NCBI GenBank assembly: GCA_002715405.1
Contig: PAZD01000054.1
Span: 7,707-17,323 of the forward strand
Origin: Acidimicrobiaceae bacterium
GTDB lineage: Bacteria; Actinomycetota; Acidimicrobiia; Acidimicrobiales; UBA8592
DNA: 9,617 nt
Direction: 5' to 3'
Numbering within the stretch: position 1 is the stretch's first letter; each line of letters opens with the position of its first letter. Shown here one piece after another: positions 1 through 7,300 of the stretch. The notes under the pieces are model-generated. The model saw only the letters and a list, made by a program, of their open reading frames with translations. It did no database searches and had not been told where the DNA came from. The position numbers and the translations under genes are program-made.

Positions 1-1
1 T

Positions 2-2164
2 CATGGTGCAATTGGTGGATTTGGTGGTGGAGCAGGTGGAAGATTAGAAGGCGGTGGTGGAGGAGGATATTGGGGTGGTGCTGCATGGCAAGAGAACCAA
101 TATAATACCATTTATAATTATGGAGCACAGTCATATGCTCATCCAACAAGAGTAACTGTAACAAAGTCTAGACTTTATGGTGATGGTACAGGTAATAATG
201 GTGATACTCTTTGTGGAATGGGTCGATATTCTAGGTCGGAAAGAATGTATGATAATCAGTATCCTCATCGTGAAAGTCATGGAAAATTATATTTGTGCCC
301 TAAAAAACCAAAAGCTACTGCGATAGGAGAAGCAGTTTTTCATGCTGATGGTAATGCTGTTGGATATGATCAGAATGGGGTAGGAAAAGTAACCAACTAT
401 GATTGGTATGTACCTGAAGGAGTAACAAATATTAGTGTTCTTACTGTAGGTGGTGGTGGAGGAGGTATAGGAGAACATGATGGTGGTAGTGGTGGTGGAG
501 GAGCATTATCGTATAAAAATAATATTACAGTTACACCTGGACAAAAGATAGAAGTTCAAGTTGGATGTGGTGGTTTTCATACTAGACATGGAATAAGTCA
601 AACTTCTCCTAAAGGAACTGATAGTAAAATTACTGTTTATCCTCCTGCTTCTGGTAATAATAATGGTGGGTCACTTTATCTTGATGGCAGTTCTGTTGTA
701 AAAATTTCTGATGACGCTGGTGGAAATTCTATATTTGAGATCCCTGGTAGTACACCATATTGTTATGAAGCATGGATTTATCTTACAGAATTGAATGCTC
801 ATAGTGTTGTATGGACTACTTGGGATGGTAATGGTGGTTATCATAATACATTATGGCGTATGAATCCTGGTGGTCAGATGTTCATTGGGTCGCATGGTGG
901 TAGTCAATATACCAGTAATAATAATAAATTAGTAACTATTAATAATTGGCATCACGTTTGTGTTGCTTCTAATGGTTCTTCTGGTGAGTTCTACGTTGAT
1001 GGTGTTAATTGTGGTGGTTGGACTAATAGTAACCATAATCAAAATATGCAATATGGTGCTTTCTTTGGTGCAAATATGGATGGTTACTCTGATGGATCTG
1101 GTGGTTCTCAGAGATTTCATGGATATATTAGTAATTTCAGATATGTTGTAGGTCACAAGACATATGATACAAACTTTACACCTCCAACATCACCATTAAC
1201 AGAAACAAGTCAAGGTGTTCCTTCAGGTGCTTGTAAGTTCTTATCATGTCAAGATACTACTGATTTTGGTATTAATTCTGTAGGTGCTTCACTGGTTGCG
1301 GATTATGGTTCTCCTTCTGCGAGTGGAAAAAATCCATTTGGTGCTGATAGTCCAACTGGTACTACCTATGCAGAATCTGGTGGTGGATATGGTGTTTATA
1401 GAAGTGGGTCAAATTGTGCAAGCAGTCAGAATGATCCTAATAAAGGACGGGGTGGCGAGTTTGTTACAAGTACCTCTGATGGTGGTGGTCGTGGTGGAAA
1501 TGGAATGCAATATAATGGATGTCGTCAAGGTGGTGGTGGAGCAGGTGGATATAATGGTCAAGGTTGGAATACATCTGGTTACCCATCAAATTACAATTAT
1601 AGTGGATGTGGTGGAGCAATGGGTCATAATGGTGGCGGTGGCGGTGGTGCAGGTGCTAACGGTAGTTCTGACTTTTATGTTGGTGGTGGAGGAGGAACTG
1701 GTATCTATGGTGAAGGTAATAGTGGTCAAAGAGGCGATACAAATAATAATGGAAATCCTGATAGTGATCCTGAAGATTTTCCAGGTAAAGGAGGATCACC
1801 TAAGCAATATACTGGGTTAAATGGATATAGTAATAGATCTTATAGTGGAAATGTAGGTGGTGCTCCTGCAGGTAGAGGAAGTTTAGCTAGAAATGCTCTG
1901 GGAGGAATGACTGGATATAATAGATGGAGAAATAATTATGGTAATGTAACTGGTCAAACAAAATATTATGGTCCAGATGGTGGATTTCCAGGTGGTGGAG
2001 GAGGTGGAGGTCATGGTGGTGATATATGGGGAAAGGGTGGAGATGGTGTAGTAAGAATTATATGGGGTGCTGGTAGAGAATTCCCCTCTACTAATGTTGA
2101 TATATCCACTACATATGATAGCGATGCTGACGTTTTTCGTATAGGCTCTCAACCAATGTACTAA
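2..2164 (+). CDS. Glycine-rich phage adhesin/tail-fibre protein with nested LamG domain, 5'-truncated by window edge
   Basis: The frame is open from the window's first bases, so the true start lies upstream; the ATG at 218 falls inside the protein and is not a credible start. Of the 720 visible residues, 1-98 are the end of one Gly-rich module. Residue 133 opens a second (YDWYVPEGVT), followed by NNITVTPGQ at 173-181. A LamG/concanavalin-like domain then interrupts it (about 224-447), with the hallmarks YEAWIYL near 255, WHH at 316-318, FYVDG at 330-334 and GYISNFR near 374-380. The Gly-rich part resumes and closes with GVVRIIWGAGREFPST (682-697); the C-terminus is charged and short. Proteins of this composition in T4-like phages are tail adhesins or virion decorations, and Gly-rich loops are used for receptor binding in gp38-type adhesins; that role here is inference. 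No homolog is recognised by name. It shares module sequence with the next two genes. Confidence 0.85.
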   Translation, partial: HGAIGGFGGGAGGRLEGGGGGGYWGGAAWQENQYNTIYNYGAQSYAHPTRVTVTKSRLYGDGTGNNGDTLCGMGRYSRSERMYDNQYPHRESHGKLYLCPKKPKATAIGEAVFHADGNAVGYDQNGVGKVTNYDWYVPEGVTNISVLTVGGGGGGIGEHDGGSGGGGALSYKNNITVTPGQKIEVQVGCGGFHTRHGISQTSPKGTDSKITVYPPASGNNNGGSLYLDGSSVVKISDDAGGNSIFEIPGSTPYCYEAWIYLTELNAHSVVWTTWDGNGGYHNTLWRMNPGGQMFIGSHGGSQYTSNNNKLVTINNWHHVCVASNGSSGEFYVDGVNCGGWTNSNHNQNMQYGAFFGANMDGYSDGSGGSQRFHGYISNFRYVVGHKTYDTNFTPPTSPLTETSQGVPSGACKFLSCQDTTDFGINSVGASLVADYGSPSASGKNPFGADSPTGTTYAESGGGYGVYRSGSNCASSQNDPNKGRGGEFVTSTSDGGGRGGNGMQYNGCRQGGGGAGGYNGQGWNTSGYPSNYNYSGCGGAMGHNGGGGGGAGANGSSDFYVGGGGGTGIYGEGNSGQRGDTNNNGNPDSDPEDFPGKGGSPKQYTGLNGYSNRSYSGNVGGAPAGRGSLARNALGGMTGYNRWRNNYGNVTGQTKYYGPDGGFPGGGGGGGHGGDIWGKGGDGVVRIIWGAGREFPSTNVDISTTYDSDADVFRIGSQPMY
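398..2092 (+). repeat. Gly-rich module copy 1 (split by LamG)
   Basis: This protein-level module begins with YDWYVPEGVTNISVLTVGGG and ends GDGVVRIIWGAGREFPST. It matches copies at 2290-3162 and 4381-5205 in motif order. At DNA level only short stretches are identical, for example 413-429 against 4396-4412 (17 nt), so the copies are old paralogs and not recent duplications. The module is unusual in carrying about 220 extra residues of LamG in its middle. Confidence 0.8.
671..1342 (+). other. LamG-like (concanavalin A-like) domain, type 1, nested in a Gly-rich module
   Basis: The domain starts at SLYLDGSS and contains the strands YCYEAWIYL, WHHVCVAS, FYVDGVN and GYISNFRYVVG. It ends with a TNFTPPTSPLT linker and the tail pattern LSCQD...NPFG. 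The same linker and tail follow the second LamG domain of the 1551-aa protein (NFTPPTTPLT, LLCCNQ...HPFG). Laminin_G_3-type domains are jelly-roll folds that often bind sugars; the ligand here is unknown. Confidence 0.8.
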
Positions 2165-2166
2165 TC

Positions 2167-2211
2167 ATGCCAAAGTATACGGGAGATAAATTCGGTTTTG
2201 GTAAATCACCT
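2167..2211 (+). repeat. N-terminal tag copy A (MPKYTGDKFGFGKSP)
   Basis: The first 15 codons match those at 4279-4323 at 12 of 15 residues, while much of the variation is at third codon positions (for example ACG/ACA, TTC/TTT, TTT/TTC). Identity held at protein level with silent drift points to selection for a common tag, probably an attachment or assembly segment. Confidence 0.7.
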
Positions 2212-4251
2212 GATGGTGGTGGAGGTCCATCTGGTCCTGATCCTAATTATTCAATAGCTAAATCTGCAACTTTCACACAATCTGGAACTTACGATTGGAC
2301 TGTTCCTGCTGGTGTAACATCTGTATCAGTTGTATGTGTTGGTCCTGGTGGATCTGGTGGTGGAGGCGGTGGCGGTGGTGCTGGCGGTGGCGGTGGTGCA
2401 ATAGTTTGGGGTAATAATATTGCAGTAACACCAGGAGAAAGTATTCAGATAAAAGTTGGAGGAGGTGGAAGACCACCTATTAAATATCAAGATCCTTTAG
2501 GTAGATCATTTCCTGGAGGTTATGGTGAAAGTGGTACTGACGCAAGTTATTTTAAGGCTTTTGATTTTCTTAGAGCTGGTCCTGGAACTGGAGGTGGAAA
2601 TGGTCAAAGCAATAATAATTCCACAGATAGTGGTGGAGGTGGTGGAACTTTTGGTGGTACAGCAGTAACTGCTGGATATAATGGTGGAAAAGGAGGTACT
2701 AATATTCTAAGTAGTGGTGATAATAGTGGTGGAGGTGGTGGAGCAGCTGGAAATTATGTTGCAGATGGAGCACAAGGAGAAGATAACAACTCAGGTGATA
2801 CTTCTTCTGGTGGTGGAGGCGGTGGTGTAGGATTGCAAGGAACAGGTGGCACAGGAAAATATACACCAAGATGGACTAGTCAGGCCGATAGAGATCTTGG
2901 AGGGGGTAGGCATGGTAATAATAATTTTAGTAGGGGTGGTTATGGTACTTTCAGTGCTCCTTGGGGTCAGTATTCTGGTAGCTTTATGAAAGATAATAAT
3001 AATAATCAGCAATCATTAGGTAATGGAGGATGTGGCGGCTGGCCTGGTGGAGGCGGTGGTGGACATGGATGGAATTCTGGTGGTAGTTCAAATAGGGGTA
3101 GATCAGGGTATGGTGCAGATGGTGCAGTAAGAATAGTATGGGGAGGAAGAACATTCCCTGATAATGCACATGATGTAGATCAACCTTCCGAATTTTTATT
3201 AGGTGGAGATTATTATTACAGTAAAGGAGAATATACTGTTGGAACTTATGTTGATTGTGATTTCAAAAACCCAGTAATGAACAACACCAATAGTGCTAAC
3301 TTCTTTGGAAATAGCAATCCTCAAGAATTTGGTGGTGTATCAAAGATAGTTCTTAATGGATATGGTATTTTGTTTTATGGATGGAATAGTCATCACACTG
3401 GGAATACAATGCATGAAATAGAATTACCAGAATTTTTATTGAATAAAGATGTTGATATAACTTTTATTGGTAGTGGTGGATATCATTCTGGAGGCGGTGG
3501 TGGCGGTTCTGCTGGTGCTGGTGGTGGAAGATGGTATGGACCACTAACGAATCTTACAGCATATATTTCAACAGGAACAAATTACTTTGCTAATTTTCAA
3601 GGTAGTAATTGGAACAATGGAGGGCCTGCATTCTCTGATCCTTCTGGTAATAGTGAACTGAGAAGTACTCGTATGCTTTTTAATAGTGGTTCTGTAGATC
3701 TATATGGACCAAATGGAGGAGATAGTCAAGGATCTACAGCACAAGGTGGTAATGTATATAATTACAAAGGACCAAGTTCAGGTAGTGGTGCATCACTAAT
3801 TAATTCTGATAATACAAAATTAACTTATATTCAATCAGTTGATCCAAATTTTGAGTATTGTTATGGTGGTTGTGGACAGTATTTACAAGGTTTTGGAAGT
3901 AATAGTGGTTATTATAATGGTAGTGATTTAGGAGGAGGTGGTGGAGGACAGAACTCATGGCAGTATGGTGGTTCTAATCAAGGACATAATGGTGGTAGAT
4001 TTGGATATAAGGGTTGTCGTCAATTTGAGGATTCTGAAGGACCTATGGGTGGTATGACATTGAATAATGATGGTAGTTATCCGAAAGGTTCTGGTGGATC
4101 TTTTGGTGCTGGATGTGGTGATGCTGGTAATAATGATAACGTATCAACTCCAGGTGGAGGTGCTATTTTAATAAGATGGGATACTACTTTAGCAACTGCA
4201 CAAGATAATGGTACTCCTGGAACAATTGGTTTTCCAGGAAAGTACGGTTAA
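2167..4251 (+). CDS. Glycine-rich tail-adhesin-like protein with two Gly-rich modules
   Basis: This 694-aa protein begins with MPKYTGDKFGFGKSP, a tag nearly identical to the start of the 1551-aa protein downstream. A canonical Gly-rich module spans residues 42-332: YDWTVPAGVT at 42-51, NNIAVTPGES at 83-92, long GGGGG loops, and GAVRIVWGGRTFP at 319-331. A beta-rich linker (about 333-418) leads to a divergent second module (about 419-672) in which VDITFIGSGG replaces the opening strand and GGGAILIRWD the closing one. The tail is TIGFPGKYG. No LamG domain, signal peptide or membrane segment is seen. The ATG lies 2 nt after the upstream stop with no clear Shine-Dalgarno and no late promoter in front, so it is probably co-transcribed and coupled to gene 1. 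A role as a fibre or adhesin displayed on the virion is inferred from composition and context. Confidence 0.85.
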   Translation: MPKYTGDKFGFGKSPDGGGGPSGPDPNYSIAKSATFTQSGTYDWTVPAGVTSVSVVCVGPGGSGGGGGGGGAGGGGGAIVWGNNIAVTPGESIQIKVGGGGRPPIKYQDPLGRSFPGGYGESGTDASYFKAFDFLRAGPGTGGGNGQSNNNSTDSGGGGGTFGGTAVTAGYNGGKGGTNILSSGDNSGGGGGAAGNYVADGAQGEDNNSGDTSSGGGGGGVGLQGTGGTGKYTPRWTSQADRDLGGGRHGNNNFSRGGYGTFSAPWGQYSGSFMKDNNNNQQSLGNGGCGGWPGGGGGGHGWNSGGSSNRGRSGYGADGAVRIVWGGRTFPDNAHDVDQPSEFLLGGDYYYSKGEYTVGTYVDCDFKNPVMNNTNSANFFGNSNPQEFGGVSKIVLNGYGILFYGWNSHHTGNTMHEIELPEFLLNKDVDITFIGSGGYHSGGGGGGSAGAGGGRWYGPLTNLTAYISTGTNYFANFQGSNWNNGGPAFSDPSGNSELRSTRMLFNSGSVDLYGPNGGDSQGSTAQGGNVYNYKGPSSGSGASLINSDNTKLTYIQSVDPNFEYCYGGCGQYLQGFGSNSGYYNGSDLGGGGGGQNSWQYGGSNQGHNGGRFGYKGCRQFEDSEGPMGGMTLNNDGSYPKGSGGSFGAGCGDAGNNDNVSTPGGGAILIRWDTTLATAQDNGTPGTIGFPGKYG
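2290..3162 (+). repeat. Gly-rich module copy 2
   Basis: The continuous (uninterrupted) form of the module runs from YDWTVPAGVT to GAVRIVWGGRTFP. The loops are almost pure Gly/Asn/Ser with GGT and GGA codons plus a dense GGCGGT stretch at 2365-2397. It is the best template for seeing that gene 1 carries an insertion. Confidence 0.8.
3421..4182 (+). repeat. Divergent Gly-rich module (copy 3)
   Basis: Residues 419-672 of the 694-aa protein keep the outline of the module: an opening hydrophobic strand leading into poly-Gly (DVDITFIGSGG, then GGGGGGS), a middle beta segment, Gly/Asn/Ser loops and a closing GGGAILIRWD. The YDWxxP and VTPG signatures are lost. Homology to the canonical module is inferred from order, not strong identity. 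Confidence 0.5.
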
Positions 4252-4256
4252 TCAAA

Positions 4257-4264
4257 TATAAATA
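4257..4264 (+). promoter_or_regulatory. T4-type late promoter (TATAAATA)
   Basis: A perfect match to the T4 late-promoter -10 octamer recognised by the phage late sigma (gp55-type) with RNA polymerase. It lies in the 27-nt gap before the 1551-aa gene, 14 nt upstream of the ATG. With usual T4 spacing, transcription would start near 4270, giving a leader of only about 9 nt. Confidence 0.75.
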
Positions 4265-4278
4265 CCTAAAAAACTATA

Positions 4279-4323
4279 ATGCCAATATATACAGGAGATA
4301 AATTTGGTTTCGGTAAAGCACCA
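4279..4323 (+). repeat. N-terminal tag copy B (MPIYTGDKFGFGKAP)
   Basis: The partner of the segment at 2167-2211. Both precede a short variable acidic or Gly/Pro linker and then the first strand of a Gly-rich module, so tag plus module is the shared unit of the two proteins. Confidence 0.7.
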
Positions 4324-7300
4324 GAAGATGGTGCTGGTGAAGCTCAACCAGGAGAAGCTTTTTTTCCCGAACCTGGTCAATATGATTGGGTATGTCCTGA
4401 AGGAGTAACAAAAGTTTGTGCTGTATGTATTGGTGGTGGCGGTGGTGCTACTAGAGATGAGATGGGTGGTGCTGGAGGTGGTGGATTAGGATATAAAAAT
4501 AATATTTCAGTAACACCAGGAGAAACATATAAGATACAAGTTGGTGCAGGTGGAGTTGGTGATGTTTATATGAATAATTATGGAACTAGTGGAGGAGATT
4601 CATGGTTTATAAATGCAACTACTGTTAAGGGTGGTGGCGGTGGTGGTACTGGATGTGGTGCAGATGGGGATCATACTGTTCCAGGTTATGGTGGTAGAGG
4701 TGGAACATATGTAGGAGATAGTGGTGGAAATGGAGGAAATGGTGGAGATGGTAATAGAAGTAGTATAAGTGGTACTGGTAATGATACTGGTGGCGGTGGT
4801 GCTGGTGGATATGGTGGAGATGGTGGTAGGGGTGGAGATTCTGGTAATCATCTGCAGAACGCAGGAACTGCTGGTAATGCTGGTGGCGGTGGTGGTGGAT
4901 GTACTACTGCTGGTGGAAGTCATGAATATTGGGGTGGAGGTGGAGGAGGTGTAAGTGTATATGGAAAAGGAAGAAATGGTACAACAGGATCTACTCATCA
5001 ACATGATTGGCAAAGTGGTGGTGTTGGTGGTTCAGGTGGTGCTGCTGGTTGGGGTAATGGTGGACATGCAAGTGGTTATGCACAAGTAAACGGTGGGCAA
5101 TATGGTGGTGGAGGTGGTTCTACTGATCAAAGAGGTGGACATGGAGCAAGTGGAGCAGTAAGACTTATATGGGGAACTGGAAGAGCATTTCCATCAACTG
5201 CAGTAGATGATTTTTGGAGTGAAACTATAACAAGATATACTGCATCAACTGCAGAAGATACAACAGCAACATCTAGCAACTGGTTCCGTGGTGGAATTGG
5301 TGAAGAGGATAATAGTTCTTATGGATCTAATTACAATTATAATGGTATTGTTCCTAATATAGCAGGTCATTCTAATCTTACTGGCGATCTTACAGTAGAA
5401 TGTTGGATTTATGTTGAAAGGGTAGCTGATGGTACTCAAGCATTTGGTTCTGGTACTGATGGTTGGGGTTCTTGTATTATGGATGGAAGAGGAACAGGAA
5501 ACTCTGGTGGTAATTATCTTGGATCTTGGTGGATTTCGAGAGGAGATACTAGAAGAGGATCGACTGGTCCTTATTTTCTCAATTATGGAGCTACTTCATC
5601 ACCAAGTTCAACTATGACTTCGGATACTGAATGTATCCAGCAATGTACTTGGCATCATGTAGCAATTACTAGACAAAATAATGTTTGGTGGATGTGGGTT
5701 GATGGTGTAAAAGTTAAAGCATCTGATAGTCCTGGTTCTGGAGGAGAAGGAGCAACTCCTGCTACTTTATCTGTTCAAAGTGATAGACCTGTAATTGGTG
5801 GATGGGGATATGGTGGTCGAATGGCTTTTTGGTCATTCTATGGAAATATATCTAATTTCCGTATATCGAAGAATATTGCTTTATATGATGGTTCTAATAG
5901 TACCTATACTGTACCAACATTCCCATTAACAACTACTCTTCCTGGTGGTGGAAATGCTGTTTCATCTCATTCTGTTAATTTTAGTAGTGGAAATGATTAT
6001 TTAACCGTTAGTTCTAGTAATCAAATGTCTATGGGAACTGATGATTTTACTATTGAATGTTGGGCTAGATTTGATGACACATCCAACAGAGGACTTTGGC
6101 AAATAGAGGGTTTAACAACTAATCATACTGTTACGTTAGCTTTTGCTCATAATGGTGGTAATTGGCATGGATACAGAGGTGGTAGTACTTGGAATTTTGG
6201 TAGTAGTAGAAATACTAACCACTGGTATCACTGTGCTTATGTGAGACATTCTGGTACGTGTTACATATATGTAGATGGTACATCTATAGGATCTTGGAGC
6301 GATTCCTACAACTACCAAGGAACAACTCTAGCCATAGGTGGTTATTATACAACTAGTTATTTGATGCATGGTAATATTAGTAATTTCCGAATGGTAAAAG
6401 GACAAGCACTTTATACTAGCAATTTTACACCCCCTACTACACCACTTACAAATATATCTGGTACTGTGTTGTTATGTTGTAATCAGTCATCACCAACAGG
6501 TTCAACTATAACCCCTGCAACAATCTCAAATGGGGGGGGATCTCCAACAGGAAGCTCTGAACATCCATTTGGTGCTACTGGTCCTAGTGTAGAAGTATTA
6601 TGTTGTGGAGTTGATGATGATTATGAAAAAGATTTAACTGGATCTAGAGTATGGTCTGGACCTAATTGTATGCCATCAGTTCTTGGACCAGGAGAACCTA
6701 CATCAGAAGTTATGAAAAAGGGTTATAGAATTTGGGGAAGACATAGAGGATTAGGTGGTGGAACTAAAACTGGTAATAATGGTGATCCAGGTGATGGTGG
6801 ATTATTATCAACATGGAAAAAACCTACTGGTAGTTTTCAGACAGAGCAGTTTGGTACTCATGGTGGATGGAGTGCTCAATCACATACTGCAGATGGAGTA
6901 TCAATAAAAGTAACGCCAAAGAATGCATATGCTACAGGAGATAATGCATCTGCTAAATGGAATCTTAAAAGTATTAGTTATGGTGTACCAACATATAGAC
7001 CAAGAAATAATTCTCTTGGTTTTGGTCCATTTATTCCGAATGTTCAGATTAAAGTAATGGCAGGAAAGAATTCAGGTGATACAGTAATATATGATAGTGG
7101 TGCATTTACGTTAAGATTGCCTTCTTATAACTGGTGGGATAGTGAGGGTGGTACTCCAAGTAAAGAAAGATATACTTCATGTGCTTTTGAGATTGAACTT
7201 CCTAATGGTGGTGTAAATAATTTAGATATGGATACTTGGTATTCAGTTTATATTAAAGGTTTGGTACATCCAAATAATAATAATTGGAATAGTACTAATG

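Noticed and set aside
218..220. ATG at 218 as the true start of the first gene
   Set aside because: The same frame is open back to the window edge and encodes the end of another Gly-rich module, so the gene begins upstream.
716..723. E. coli Chi octamers GCTGGTGG (716, 3517, 4801, 4879, 4909)
   Set aside because: They arise from common Ala-Gly-Gly codons, and the E. coli Chi sequence is not known to function in the likely marine hosts.
1284..1820. A 178-codon + strand frame overlapping gene 1
   Set aside because: It is the shifted reading of GGT repeats (Val/Met-rich, low complexity) inside a clearly coding region in another frame.
2359..2400. GGCGGT tract as a microsatellite or CRISPR-like repeat
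   Set aside because: It is an in-frame poly-Gly loop, imperfect, with no spacer structure.
4252..4278. Rho-independent terminator between genes 2 and 3
   Set aside because: The gap is AT-rich but has no GC stem; the late-promoter octamer explains it better.
4592..4612. TATAAATG near 4600 and at the start of the 113-aa gene as extra late promoters
   Set aside because: Both are imperfect matches inside coding sequence with no gene start at a suitable distance.
4600..5013. Long reverse-strand open frames (also near 287-478, 929-1156, 1883-2152, 2273-2476, 2791-3169, 7498-7680, 8200-8433)
   Set aside because: They are opposite Gly/Asn/Ser-rich coding DNA whose complement rarely forms stops; the products are low-complexity Thr/Ser/Ile or His strings with no promoter or SD.
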